Below are positions 17,582 to 27,048 of a stretch of 64,000 bases of DNA, piece after piece. Position numbers and translations under genes: made by a program. Source of the DNA: Methylohalobius sp964654415 (GTDB taxonomy: Bacteria; Pseudomonadota; Gammaproteobacteria; Methylococcales; Methylothermaceae); the NCBI GenBank assembly GCA_964654415.1, contig CAZZIP010000003.1, positions 124,001 to 188,000 on the forward strand, given 5' to 3'. Every line of letters starts with the position of its first letter. Position 1 is the first letter of the stretch. The notes under the pieces were generated by a model. That model had not been told where the DNA came from. It did no database searches and saw only the letters and a list, made by a program, of their open reading frames with translations.

Positions 17582-18481
17582 TCAAGGAACCTTGGACTCC
17601 GCTTGACCCAAGCATCCTGCCAGTTTCTCCAGGCGCACGGCCAACAGGGTTGCGACGGTCAAATCCGCCGTAGTGCCAGGATTGATACCCACTTGCTTGA
17701 ATTCCGCATCAACCTCCCTAATCTGCGGTAAAACCTGTTCCATCGCAGTAGCTTGCGATAGCTCCCGAGTTAACTCGGCCATCCTGTTCTGAATCATCTC
17801 AGTATAACGCTGGCCAAACTTACGTCCGACGTGGGTATCTGGAATGCGGCGCAACAACGCCACAAACGTCATCACCGTCGCCAGGCGCTCATCCTCCCAT
17901 CGAGAAACTGCATCATGATAACCCGGAACGGCCAATTCATAAATATCCCTGTAAGAAAAAGCGTAGTTGAAAGCAATCCGGTCGTAATCTTTCGCCAACT
18001 GCATCGCCTCAAGCAAGGTTACTGACGGCGGTTGATGGACGTCTTCCGCCTCAACCCGACCCAATCCTCCAGGGTTGGCAAGCCGGATCGCCCGATATAC
18101 CCAAGCGGCATCTTCTCGAGTCGAACCGATCAAGACGCGACGTAAGCGCTCGCGCACCGAGGCGGTAGCAATCTCCTGTGCGGCTTTGATTAAAGGCGCT
18201 GCAAGCAGTATGATGCCGAGATTAGTATTGCATCCTATCTCCCGATGGGTGGCTTCGACCGCAAGGTAAATACGCTTCCCCAAAGGAAGGCTAGGATCGC
18301 ATACGAAGGGAGCGCTGACCTTGGCGCTGCGGTAAAAGTCGTCGGCGCACATCCCGTGCCCGCTCGAATACACGCTGACATTGCCAGGCTTGAAAGATTC
18401 TACGTCCAACGCGCAGGCCTCCAGGTACGCCTGCTGCAAAACTTCTTGCCGTATCATCCAACCAGGCGCAACGGCTCGCAA
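17582..18481 (-). CDS. CitG-like (triphosphoribosyl-dephospho-CoA synthase family) C1-locus protein
   Basis: A 299-residue all-helical protein related to triphosphoribosyl-dephospho-CoA synthase CitG/MdcB. Recognisable family segments are AYLEACALDVESFKPGNVS, TNLGIILLAAPLIKAA and GTTADLTVATLL. No citrate lyase or malonate decarboxylase genes are nearby. The neighbours mch and fae instead point to the H4MPT-associated branch, apparently orf7 of the methylotroph cluster. The reaction is unknown; nucleotide or phosphoribosyl transfer during cofactor assembly is a family-based inference. It overlaps the upstream ATP-grasp gene by 28 bases. Confidence 0.82.
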   Translation of the reverse strand: MRAVAPGWMIRQEVLQQAYLEACALDVESFKPGNVSVYSSGHGMCADDFYRSAKVSAPFVCDPSLPLGKRIYLAVEATHREIGCNTNLGIILLAAPLIKAAQEIATASVRERLRRVLIGSTREDAAWVYRAIRLANPGGLGRVEAEDVHQPPSVTLLEAMQLAKDYDRIAFNYAFSYRDIYELAVPGYHDAVSRWEDERLATVMTFVALLRRIPDTHVGRKFGQRYTEMIQNRMAELTRELSQATAMEQVLPQIREVDAEFKQVGINPGTTADLTVATLLAVRLEKLAGCLGQAESKVP

Positions 18482-19353
18482 CGGCTCAAGAAGTCCTCCA
18501 CCAAAAGCCGCGTGATGTCCAAACTACATACGCTCTGCAGCCCCTTCCAGGCTGGAATCCCATTCACTTCAATCACCCAGAGGCGACCTTTTTCATCCTG
18601 CATGATATCCACCCCCGCGTAATCTAACCGCAACACTTGCGCCGAATCTTGTGCCAGACGAACCAAAAACCCATCTAAAGTCGCCGGCGCTGGACAGCCT
18701 CCTTGCGCTACATTGGTGCGCCAGTCTGCCCCACGCCTAATCATGGCCGCTACTGCCTTCCCGGCGATCACGAATACCCGCCAATCCCAGGCCGGCTTCT
18801 GGCCGACGTAACGTTGTAGATAATAAACCCCACCTGCGGGATTTAGCGCACGTAAGGAATCTAAACTGGTGTGAAGTTCCACCCCTTCCCCTTGGGAGCC
18901 AAACAAAGGTTTGCTCACCACCCAATGGCCAAGCTTGAGTTCCTCCTGAGCCAGGGTGAGAGCTTGCGCTGGATCCGGCGTCACCCAGGTGGGTGGAGTC
19001 GGGATCCCGGCTCGAGTCAACAGCACGCTCGTCATCCCTTTATCCACGCTTAATTCGATCGCCCGCGGCGGATTGTAGACTTTGATTCCGAAGGATTCGA
19101 GCGCGTGCAAAAGATCCAAACGCAAGATAAGCTGCTCTAAGGAGCCGCCGCTGATCCCGCGCACGAACACCCCAGCCGGAAGCCTGTCTTCAAACCCAGG
19201 AAACAACACCGGTGGCCGTCCGGAAACCGCCTCCAGCCTCCCTTGCGCCAGAGACACGCAGACCGCTTCGCATCCCCGCTCGGCCAGGGCCTCTTTGAGT
19301 CGTGCCCCATGCCAGCCGGGATCGTCGGTGACGATGGCATAGCGTTGCCTCAT
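18454..19353 (-). CDS. RimK-type ATP-grasp ligase of the H4MPT locus
   Basis: 299 residues with an ATP-grasp fold of the RimK/MptN group: WVVSKPLFGSQGEGVELHTS, WDWRVFVIAGKAVAAMIRR and DIMQDEKGRLWVIEVNGIP are visible. Archaeal MptN adds glutamate to H4MPT to make tetrahydrosarcinapterin, so a glutamate-type ligation on the pterin side chain is plausible. By position it corresponds to orf5 of the methylotroph mch-orf5-orf7-fae order as I remember it. It overlaps mch by 4 bases. The substrate cannot be read from the sequence. Confidence 0.83.
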   Translation of the reverse strand: MRQRYAIVTDDPGWHGARLKEALAERGCEAVCVSLAQGRLEAVSGRPPVLFPGFEDRLPAGVFVRGISGGSLEQLILRLDLLHALESFGIKVYNPPRAIELSVDKGMTSVLLTRAGIPTPPTWVTPDPAQALTLAQEELKLGHWVVSKPLFGSQGEGVELHTSLDSLRALNPAGGVYYLQRYVGQKPAWDWRVFVIAGKAVAAMIRRGADWRTNVAQGGCPAPATLDGFLVRLAQDSAQVLRLDYAGVDIMQDEKGRLWVIEVNGIPAWKGLQSVCSLDITRLLVEDFLSRCEPLRLVG

Positions 19354-20321
19354 GCCCCGAACGAACGCGCCAACAGCGCCTCATCCAGGTGCCCGCCGCG
19401 GAAACTCGCACCAGAATCTACCGCGGTGACGATCACGCTGGCAGGGCTGAACAGCATCGGGTCGATTTTGAAGAAATCGTAGCCGTACTCCTTGAAAATC
19501 TGGGCGAACGGCTTGCCGTAATCGCGCGAAGTCGAGCTTGGAAGCTCCCGGGCTAATTTCTCGGCCTCTTCGGCTGGACCTTTGACAAACAGATGCACCT
19601 GGCCGGCGAACAGAATCGCATCGTTGGTCCGCCCCATTGCGGTCACGAAATCGGGAGCCGGCGGAGGGAGCGGGGCGCTGCCGAAACCGTCGAGGATATG
19701 TTCCAGCGGAAAGCCAAGCGTATGCGCCTTGTGCATGGCGACCTCAAGCACCCGCGCCACCACCTGCAGGCTTCCTGCCAGGCTTTGGGTGGGGGTTAAA
19801 ATCACGCTCAAGGCTTCGGGTTTGACGCCGCAGTCGGCGGCGACCCGTATAAGTAGTTCCTCAGGCGGCGGTCTATCCACTTCCATCACCAGTACGGTCG
19901 CATTGGCCTGGTCACGGTAGCCGAGCTCTTTAAATAACGCCTCTTTCACGCTCAAGGACCTCGCCGGACCTGATCCCAAGGCATAAAACGCTTCCTTGCC
20001 CTTGCCGTGCGAGAGGCTCCAACCCGCATACTGGCTGCCGAGACAGGAAAGCACGGGATCGGCAGCATGAACGTTGACCCGCAGCGGCCAAGCGGGAGTG
20101 ATAGCGCTATGGGTAAGGGTCACAGTTCCCATCCCTCCCATGCAAATCTCGGCGATCAGGCGCCCCGCCTCTAACCCCCCTCTCGCTTCGATACCGGCGT
20201 CCACCAGGGTCACTCCACTAGATAGGCGGGAAACTTTCAAGCGCAGCATAGTGGCATCCGCCACCAAGGCCTCTAACAACGGACGGGTAAGGGAATTGAC
20301 ACTGACTACAGTTTCATTCAT
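19350..20321 (-). CDS. mch: Methenyl-H4MPT cyclohydrolase
   Basis: Interconverts methenyl-H4MPT and formyl-H4MPT in formaldehyde oxidation. Length is 323 residues. Family segments include NSLTRPLLEALV at the N-terminus, GGLEAGRLIAEICMGG, NVHAADPVLSCLGSQYAGW, and YGYDFFKIDPMLFSPA near the C-terminus. It sits between two ATP-grasp genes in a compact minus-strand operon ending in fae. Together with Fae it is direct evidence for an archaeal-type C1 pathway. Confidence 0.95.
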   Translation of the reverse strand: MNETVVSVNSLTRPLLEALVADATMLRLKVSRLSSGVTLVDAGIEARGGLEAGRLIAEICMGGMGTVTLTHSAITPAWPLRVNVHAADPVLSCLGSQYAGWSLSHGKGKEAFYALGSGPARSLSVKEALFKELGYRDQANATVLVMEVDRPPPEELLIRVAADCGVKPEALSVILTPTQSLAGSLQVVARVLEVAMHKAHTLGFPLEHILDGFGSAPLPPPAPDFVTAMGRTNDAILFAGQVHLFVKGPAEEAEKLARELPSSTSRDYGKPFAQIFKEYGYDFFKIDPMLFSPASVIVTAVDSGASFRGGHLDEALLARSFGA

Positions 20322-20327
20322 TTCTCT

Positions 20328-21446
20328 TTATTCGATGAGTTGATAAAGCTGCTTTTTGACCCAAGATTCCCGCTCCGCAAGCCGCGCCTCCACCTCCGCC
20401 ACCGAACTGCCAGAGGCAATCACGCTGCACAGCGGCGCATCCGCCGCTACGATCGTCCCTGGCGGAGTTAGATCGGCGCACCAGGGAGGCCATCGCCAAG
20501 CCGGGGGAACCTGAACCTCGCGGTGTGCGAACACGATCTTAAACCCATTGACCGGAACCGGCGCAAACCCCCTGACCTGTTCGCCGCGGCAGAGCCGAAT
20601 CTGCGCCGCCATCAACCCCGTAGGCCAAGCTGTATCCCAAATCCCGAGCGCAGCACCGGGACGAGGATTGAGCTCCAACACCCGTGGCAGATCGCCATCC
20701 AGCATGAAATCCAGACCATTGAGACCGCGCAAATCCAGCACTCGGCTCAACCGCCGGGCATAATCGATAACTGCCTCGGCCACTTTGGGGGAAAGAGGAG
20801 CGCGGTTGATCGCCCCAGCGAACAAGAAGGGGTAACGCGCATTATAACCTGCCTGATAGAGTGTGTTAAATCCGTACCACCATACCTGTCCCATCCCAGC
20901 GAGAAAAGCCAGTGTGTACACTGCACCTGGCAGGTAGCGCTGATAGTAACCGGCGCTACTTCCCCCCTGATAGACGCTGACGCCGCGACCGCCCTCCCCC
21001 CCCAGTTTGACCACCCAGTCGGATTTCCCCAGTCCAGCTGGGACGGGAGGTGCAGACCAGCGGATCTCCGGGTACGGGATCGCCATGCGGTCGAGCAAGG
21101 GAAAAAATTCTCGCGGATCGGTACAAAGGCGCGCTGCCTCGGCCCGATTGCCGAACAAAGGACAACGCCTGGAAAGCTGTGCAATGAGATCTGAAAAAGC
21201 ATCCATGCCGCTGCCGTACAACCAAGCTTGCGGCCGGTGCTTGGCTAGCACGCTTTGGAGCATCTCCCAGAGCACCTCTGAATCGAAGCGGCCATCCCGG
21301 TTCGGCACTCGGTACCAAGCCCGGCAGGCACGACGGGTATCTAAGTCGGCGAATAAATCCAAGGCAATCGGCTGCATCCCTGCGCGCCTGATCGACTGAG
21401 CCAGCATCCGCGCTGAATTGGCGACGATCAAGACAGGACCGTCCAT
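20328..21446 (-). CDS. ATP-grasp protein of the H4MPT locus, substrate unknown
   Basis: 372 residues of a third ATP-grasp type, distinct from the RimK-like and MfnD-like proteins nearby. The N-terminus (VLIVANSARMLAQSIRRAG) is a PreATP-grasp domain. SDWVVKLGGEGGRGVSVYQ is the ATP-binding loop, and RVLELNPRPGAALGI supplies the metal-binding Glu and Asn. Similar genes sit next to beta-RFAP synthase in other methylotroph clusters. It lies 6 bases from mch and 3 bases from the beta-RFAP synthase gene, so it is cotranscribed. The ligase reaction is not known. Confidence 0.8.
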   Translation of the reverse strand: MDGPVLIVANSARMLAQSIRRAGMQPIALDLFADLDTRRACRAWYRVPNRDGRFDSEVLWEMLQSVLAKHRPQAWLYGSGMDAFSDLIAQLSRRCPLFGNRAEAARLCTDPREFFPLLDRMAIPYPEIRWSAPPVPAGLGKSDWVVKLGGEGGRGVSVYQGGSSAGYYQRYLPGAVYTLAFLAGMGQVWWYGFNTLYQAGYNARYPFLFAGAINRAPLSPKVAEAVIDYARRLSRVLDLRGLNGLDFMLDGDLPRVLELNPRPGAALGIWDTAWPTGLMAAQIRLCRGEQVRGFAPVPVNGFKIVFAHREVQVPPAWRWPPWCADLTPPGTIVAADAPLCSVIASGSSVAEVEARLAERESWVKKQLYQLIE

Positions 21447-21449
21447 CCG

Positions 21450-22493
21450 CTAATCGATCTCGGCGCCCTGATTGCGGGACTGGACCACTTGGAAGCGCAA
21501 GCCGGTAGTAGCTGAAAATCTGGTCATCAGCGCCTGCTTGATCTCCTCGGCGGTGTCAGGATCCGGTAGCAGGCAAAACCCGGTCGGACCCCAGGAACTC
21601 TGGCCGACCCCGATCCAACCCTGACTCTCCAGCCAGCCAAGCACCCTGGCGACCTCCTGGCTGGCATAGCGCCCATTCTGGGCAGGAGTGAAATATTCCC
21701 CATTGGCCCGCTGCACCTCGGCAAGACAGGCACAAAAGTCTTCGAACCGCGCTTCCGCCATCGCCGGCAACCCTCGAATCATAAGCTGATAACACAATTC
21801 TGCCGCGGTCGCGCGGGGGAATGGCGGCAGGGTGCGAAAGGCTTGGACCTCACGGTGACCGGATAAGCCCTGGAAACGTTCATCGAAAACGAGCAGCCAG
21901 CGCCAACTTTCCGGCACTGGCAGGCGGGCAAGGAGTGGCGGCGTCTCGGTCGTCTCAGCGCGCCCCCCGTCGACGATGAACCCTCCCCCTTCAAACGCCG
22001 CGATTCCGATTCCGGAACGCTCTCCCCGCCCGCTCAGCCAGGCAATCCGGCGCACGTCCAGCGCTCTTCCCCAAAAACGCGCCAGCGCCATGCCTAAACC
22101 TAAAGCCAGCTGAGTGCCAGAACCGAGCCCGCAATGAGCGGGAATCTGAGAAACGACGTGGATATGCACCTGATCGGGCAATTGCAGCCGCTTGAGCAAG
22201 CCCAACGCTACCTCGACTACCCGAGAGCCATTATGGCCGGTGATGGACAAAGCCGGGGCCGAGGTCACCTCGATCTCAGTGACAATTGTCTCCAACGCGA
22301 CCCCAATGCTGCCGAACCGTCGCCCCAAGTACCCACCGGGATCCAAAAACCCCAGGTGTAAGCGTGCCGGTGCCCGAACCCTAACTCCGACCCTATCTCG
22401 ACGCAAACCGGAGGTGTCTCTGTCGAGCACTGAGATACCGTTTTGCTTATCCATTGATTTTAAGACTAACACAACCGTCGCCGTACCCGCCAT
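21450..22493 (-). CDS. mptG: Beta-ribofuranosylaminobenzene 5'-phosphate synthase
   Basis: Joins phosphoribosyl pyrophosphate to a p-aminobenzoate-type arylamine with decarboxylation, the first committed step of H4MPT synthesis. It is a GHMP-fold protein: RVRAPARLHLGFLDPGGYLG near the N-terminus and the ATP-like loop AHCGLGSGTQLALG are canonical. GVGQSSWGPTGFCL is the C-terminal GHMP motif. The annotated start (22493) has no ribosome site; Met14 or a later codon close to VRVRAPARL may be the true start. It heads the operon ending in fae. Confidence 0.92.
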   Translation of the reverse strand: MAGTATVVLVLKSMDKQNGISVLDRDTSGLRRDRVGVRVRAPARLHLGFLDPGGYLGRRFGSIGVALETIVTEIEVTSAPALSITGHNGSRVVEVALGLLKRLQLPDQVHIHVVSQIPAHCGLGSGTQLALGLGMALARFWGRALDVRRIAWLSGRGERSGIGIAAFEGGGFIVDGGRAETTETPPLLARLPVPESWRWLLVFDERFQGLSGHREVQAFRTLPPFPRATAAELCYQLMIRGLPAMAEARFEDFCACLAEVQRANGEYFTPAQNGRYASQEVARVLGWLESQGWIGVGQSSWGPTGFCLLPDPDTAEEIKQALMTRFSATTGLRFQVVQSRNQGAEID

Positions 22494-22580
22494 GTCATAA
22501 AGAAGGCAGGTATGGACATCCCCCTATTTGCCCCTGCACAATGCAAATTCTAAGTTACCGGATTTTGTCACTCAAAGGCA

Positions 22581-25500
22581 ATGCAGCGCTTCCACCCCGC
22601 CGTCGCCACCTGGTTTAAAGAAACCTTCGCCGCCCCCACCGAATGCCAGCGCCGCGCCTGGCAAGCGCTCAAAAGCGGATGTCACGCATTGATCTCCGCG
22701 CCCACCGGTTCTGGCAAGACTTTAGCGGCGTTTTTGGCCACCATCGATGACTTAGTCCGCCAGGCTGAACAAGGCTCCCTGGAAGACGCCACCCAGGTGG
22801 TCTATGTTTCGCCTTTGCGGGCCTTAAGCCACGACATCGAGCGCAATCTGGAAAAGCCCTTGGCCGAGATCCACCAGAAGCTTCTGCAATCCGGCTACTC
22901 TTACCCGCCCATCCGCGTTCAGAGCCGCACCAGCGACACCCCCCGGGCTTCCCGAACCGCGATGGCGCGCTGCCCGCCTCACCTTTTGGTCACCACCCCG
23001 GAATCGCTGTATATCCTTCTGACCTCCGCCAGCGGGCGCAAAGCACTTGCTACCTGTCGCACGGTGATCGTCGATGAAATCCACGCTCTGATCGACGAAA
23101 AACGCGGCGCGCACCTGGCCCTTTCGATAGAGCGGTTGGAACGCTTGTGCGGGCGCCCCCTGACCCGGATCGGCCTGTCGGCTACGGTCAAGCCGCTCGC
23201 AACCGTCGCCCGCTTCCTGCTCGGCGTCCGAGACGACGAGTCTTGCGAAATTATAAACACCGGCCACCTGCGCCGCCTGGACCTGGACATCGAGCTTCCT
23301 GCGCTGCCGCTGGAAGCAGTGCTGTCCCAAGAGGCGGCCAAATCGATCTACGACCGCATGGCCGAGTTGATCTTGGCCCACCGCACGACTTTGGTCTTCG
23401 TCAACACCCGTCGCCAGGCCGAGCGCGTCGCGCGGGCGCTGAGCGAAAGGCTAGGCGAGTCTCAGGTTACCTCCCACCACGGCAGCCTAGCACGTACCCA
23501 GCGCCTTGAAGCTGAACGCCGCCTCAAAGCAGGCGAACTCAAAGCGCTGGTGGCCACCGCTTCGCTGGAACTGGGGATAGACGTCGGCGAAGTGGAGCTG
23601 GTCTGTCAATTGGGAATGACCGATTCGGTAGCGACCCTGTTGCAACGGGTAGGGCGTGCAGGTCACCGCCTGGATCGGATTCCAAAAGGGCGTTTGTTTC
23701 CTTTAAGCCGTGATGAACTGGTCGCCGCCTTGGCGCTGGTGGAAGCAGTGCGACAGGGGGAGCTGGAGGCGTGTCGGATCATCGATCGCCCCCTGGACGT
23801 CCTCGCCCAGCAGATCGTGGCCATGGTCGCCTGTGAGGATTGGGACGAAGACGAACTGTTTGCTACCGTCAGGCGCGCTGCCCCCTATCGCCAACTCAGC
23901 CGGGAGGAATTCGACCAGGTAATCGCCATGCTCGCCGATGGCTATGCTACTTCTCGCGGCAGGCGAGGCGTTTACCTTCACCGCGACCGGATCTTAAAGC
24001 GCGTGCGGGGAAGGCGCGGGGCAAAGCTTACGGCCATCACCTGCGGCGGAGCGATCCCCGACGCTGCCGACTACCGGGTGATCCTGGAGCCTTCCGGCGA
24101 AGTGATCGGCACGGTGGATGAGGATTTCGCCATCGAAAGCCTGGCTGGAGACATTTTCCAGCTCGGCAACGCCAGCTGGCGCGTGCTGCGCCTGGAGACC
24201 GACAGCCTGCGGGTAGAGGACGCAAAGGGTGCTCCCCCCACTATCCCGTTCTGGTTCGGCGAAGCCCCAGGCCGCAGCGAGGTGCTCGCTCGATCGGTCT
24301 CGCAGTTGCGAGAGAAGATTTACACTCAGGTTCGAACCGAAGGCAAAGAAGCCGCCGAAAACGCCCTAAAGTCTTGCCTCCAGGTCAACTCGGAGGCCAT
24401 CCGCCAGGCGGTGGAATACCTCACGGCGTCCGGCAATGCCTTGGGAACGATGCCCACCCAGACCCGGATCGTCCTAGAGCGCTTCTTCGATGAGGCCGGT
24501 GACCTTCACCTGGTGATCCACAGCCCTTACGGCAGCCGCATTAACCGCGCGTGGGGACTGGCCTTGCGCAAGCGCTTCTGCCGCACCTTCAACTTCGAAC
24601 TCCAAGCCGCCGCTACCGAAGAGGCCTTGCTTTTGTCTTTAAGCGCCAGCCAGAGCTTTCCGCTGGAGGCGGTTAAAGATTTCCTCAACGCCCAAAGCTG
24701 CCGCGATCTTCTGACCCAAGCGGTTCTGGACAATCCTATGTTCACTGCGCGCTGGCGCTGGAACGCGACCGTCTCCCTCGCCGTGCGGCGTTTCCACAAC
24801 GGCAAAAGAACCCCTCCTTACCTGATCCGGATGCAGGCTGAAGACCTCCTCGTCTCCATCTTCCCGCAAGCTAAAGCATGCCTGGAAAACATCCAGGGCG
24901 ACCGGGAAATCCCAAACCACCCCTTGGTCTGCCAGACGCTCGCTGACTGCCTAAGCCAAGCCATGGATGCGGCAGGACTGGAGCAGATCCTGCGCGGGAT
25001 CGAACTGGGTACAATAGCGGTAGTCGCCAAAGAGACCGTGGAACCCTCCCCGCTTGCGGCCGAAACCGTCTCCGCCCGGGTGTACGCTTTCCTCGATGGC
25101 GCCCCTCTGGAAGAGCGCCGGGTTCGAGCAGTCGTCCAGCGGCGCTGGTTCGAGGCAGAGTCTCCCGAGTTAACCCGTCTCGATCCCGGCGCCGTCGAAC
25201 AGGTCCAGCGCGAGGTCTGGCCCGACCCTAGGGACGCAGAAGAACTCCACGACGCCCTCCTCAGTTGCGCTTACCTGACCCAAACCGAAGCCTTTCCTTT
25301 TAAACCCTGGCTGGAGTCGCTCTCCTCCCAAGGGCGGGCGTGCTGCCTTGAAGGATTAGCGGCGCCTTTATGGATTGCTGCTGAGGAGTTGCCGCGCTGG
25401 CTGGCCGTTTCCCCCCAGGCAAAGCCAAATCCCCAGCCGACCTTGCCTGAAGACCTGGCAAACCAAGCCTTTAGCTTCGATGAAGCGCTCTTTGCCATCC

Positions 25501-26687
25501 TGCGCGCACGCCTGTCGGTATCTGGGCCAGTCACCACCTTACAGCTCGTCAGAGAACTTGGCCTTGAGGCTCGCGCGATCGAGCAAACGCTGGTGCACCT
25601 GGAGCAGGAAGGAAGTGTGCTGCGCGGCGACTTCGGCTGGTGCGAGCGGGGAATTTTGGCCCGCATTCACCGCCTGACCCTAAAGCGCCTGCGCCAGGCG
25701 GTGCAACCGGTCTCCGGCGCGCAGTTTGTGGATTTTCTCCTGCGCTGGCAACACCTCCATCCCCAATCCCAGCTTCGCGGCCCTGAAGGTCTTGCGGAGA
25801 TTCTCACCCAGTTGGAAGGCTTCGAGGCTCCGGCGGCTTGCTGGGAAAGCGCGATCCTGCCTGCCCGCATCGCCGATTACGATCCAGCCTTTTTGGATCA
25901 GCTCGGTTTATCCGGCCGTTTTGCCTGGCTCAGATTGAGCGTTTCTGGCAAACGCCCCCCCGCAAAGCTCATCCCAATCGCCTTCGTCAACCGCCGCCAT
26001 CTTTCACTTTGGCTGAGTCCAACCCAAGCTAAGCCAAGCCCTATCGCCAGCCAAGTCTTAGAAGCGCTCTTGCGCCAAGGCGCTTTGTTTTTCGACGAGC
26101 TTTTAGAACTGTGTCGGTTGTTGCCTGCTCAATTGGAAGACGCCTTAACCGAGCTGGTTGCCCAAGGCCAGATCAGCTGCGACAGCTTCGCCGGGATGCG
26201 CGCTTTGCTTTTGCCGGAAGCCAAAAAGCACCGCTACAAGCAGCCATTCCAAGCGCTTTTAAACACCGGTCGTTGGTATCGGCTACGCTTTACGGAAACC
26301 GACCTTCAGGCGCGCGCCGAGTATCTGGCGCGCAAGCTTCTCAAGCGCTACGGGATCGCCTTTCGGGCCTTGGCAGCGCGCGATCCGGCATTTCCACCTT
26401 GGCTGGAGCTGGTGCGTATCTACCGGCGGTTAGAGGCGCGCGGGGAAATCCAAGGGGGCCGCTTTGTGGCTGGCCAGTTCGGCGAGCAGTTTGCCCTGCC
26501 TGAAGCTATCCCTATGCTACGTCAGGCCAAAGAACCTTGCGAGCTCGTTTTGGCCGCCGCCGACCCTCTGAACCTAAGCGCCATCCTTCCCGGAATGGAG
26601 ACGGTTCCTGCCCAAACCGGGCGAGCGATCAAAATTCAGGCAAGTAAGATCACCGATTTCCCTGCCATAAAGCGTAGGTTCAGGTAA
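22581..26687 (+). CDS. lhr: Lhr-type ATP-dependent DNA helicase
   Basis: Large superfamily 2 helicase-related protein of 1368 residues. Helicase motifs occur in order: SAPTGSGKTLA (Walker A), VDEIHAL (DEIH box), GLSATVKPL, a VFVNTRRQAE segment, ASLELGIDVGEVE and QRVGRAGH. After the helicase core come the winged-helix and Lhr-core domains, then a long C-terminal extension with probable further winged-helix units, similar in layout to E. coli Lhr (about 1,540 residues). Lhr proteins unwind 3'-tailed DNA and DNA:RNA hybrids and are tied to DNA repair. It has no operon partner. Confidence 0.92.
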   Translation: MQRFHPAVATWFKETFAAPTECQRRAWQALKSGCHALISAPTGSGKTLAAFLATIDDLVRQAEQGSLEDATQVVYVSPLRALSHDIERNLEKPLAEIHQKLLQSGYSYPPIRVQSRTSDTPRASRTAMARCPPHLLVTTPESLYILLTSASGRKALATCRTVIVDEIHALIDEKRGAHLALSIERLERLCGRPLTRIGLSATVKPLATVARFLLGVRDDESCEIINTGHLRRLDLDIELPALPLEAVLSQEAAKSIYDRMAELILAHRTTLVFVNTRRQAERVARALSERLGESQVTSHHGSLARTQRLEAERRLKAGELKALVATASLELGIDVGEVELVCQLGMTDSVATLLQRVGRAGHRLDRIPKGRLFPLSRDELVAALALVEAVRQGELEACRIIDRPLDVLAQQIVAMVACEDWDEDELFATVRRAAPYRQLSREEFDQVIAMLADGYATSRGRRGVYLHRDRILKRVRGRRGAKLTAITCGGAIPDAADYRVILEPSGEVIGTVDEDFAIESLAGDIFQLGNASWRVLRLETDSLRVEDAKGAPPTIPFWFGEAPGRSEVLARSVSQLREKIYTQVRTEGKEAAENALKSCLQVNSEAIRQAVEYLTASGNALGTMPTQTRIVLERFFDEAGDLHLVIHSPYGSRINRAWGLALRKRFCRTFNFELQAAATEEALLLSLSASQSFPLEAVKDFLNAQSCRDLLTQAVLDNPMFTARWRWNATVSLAVRRFHNGKRTPPYLIRMQAEDLLVSIFPQAKACLENIQGDREIPNHPLVCQTLADCLSQAMDAAGLEQILRGIELGTIAVVAKETVEPSPLAAETVSARVYAFLDGAPLEERRVRAVVQRRWFEAESPELTRLDPGAVEQVQREVWPDPRDAEELHDALLSCAYLTQTEAFPFKPWLESLSSQGRACCLEGLAAPLWIAAEELPRWLAVSPQAKPNPQPTLPEDLANQAFSFDEALFAILRARLSVSGPVTTLQLVRELGLEARAIEQTLVHLEQEGSVLRGDFGWCERGILARIHRLTLKRLRQAVQPVSGAQFVDFLLRWQHLHPQSQLRGPEGLAEILTQLEGFEAPAACWESAILPARIADYDPAFLDQLGLSGRFAWLRLSVSGKRPPAKLIPIAFVNRRHLSLWLSPTQAKPSPIASQVLEALLRQGALFFDELLELCRLLPAQLEDALTELVAQGQISCDSFAGMRALLLPEAKKHRYKQPFQALLNTGRWYRLRFTETDLQARAEYLARKLLKRYGIAFRALAARDPAFPPWLELVRIYRRLEARGEIQGGRFVAGQFGEQFALPEAIPMLRQAKEPCELVLAAADPLNLSAILPGMETVPAQTGRAIKIQASKITDFPAIKRRFR

Positions 26688-26733
26688 GAAGCGGTATCTT
26701 TCCACCAACTTCCCAAATCGCAAGGAGGTCAGC

Positions 26734-27048
26734 ATGAGATTACCTAAAAGTATGCTTCCTATCTTGTCTCTGGCAGGCGCTCTTGCCGTCCAAACCAGCC
26801 TTGCCGACGATTTCTACGCCTACCCTTATTCCGGTTTTTCTCTCCAGATTTATTCTGGAAGCCCCGGGTATTACTACCCACCCCACCACCACCATCACCA
26901 CCACCATTACTATCATCACTTTCATCCGAAGCACGGCCACTGGCATCCCAGACACTTCGACGATTACGATTACACGCCGCCGCGCTATCCTCCCGGGTAT
27001 TATTATCCCGGACTGAACATCAATTGGCGCCGCTTCCGCTGCGACTGA
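26734..27048 (+). CDS. Small secreted His/Tyr-rich protein
   Basis: 104 residues preceded by a strong AAGGAGG site. Residues 1-24 form a Sec signal peptide ending SLA, with probable cleavage before DDFYAY. The mature part is made almost only of His, Tyr, Pro and Gly: eight consecutive histidines followed by HH, HPKHGHWHPRH and the tail PPRYPPGYYYPG, with one cysteine near the end. Such a composition suggests binding of Ni, Cu, Zn or Co in the periplasm or outside the cell. No characterised family is recognised. The 3' end overlaps nfi convergently by 29 bases. Confidence 0.8.
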   Translation: MRLPKSMLPILSLAGALAVQTSLADDFYAYPYSGFSLQIYSGSPGYYYPPHHHHHHHHYYHHFHPKHGHWHPRHFDDYDYTPPRYPPGYYYPGLNINWRRFRCD

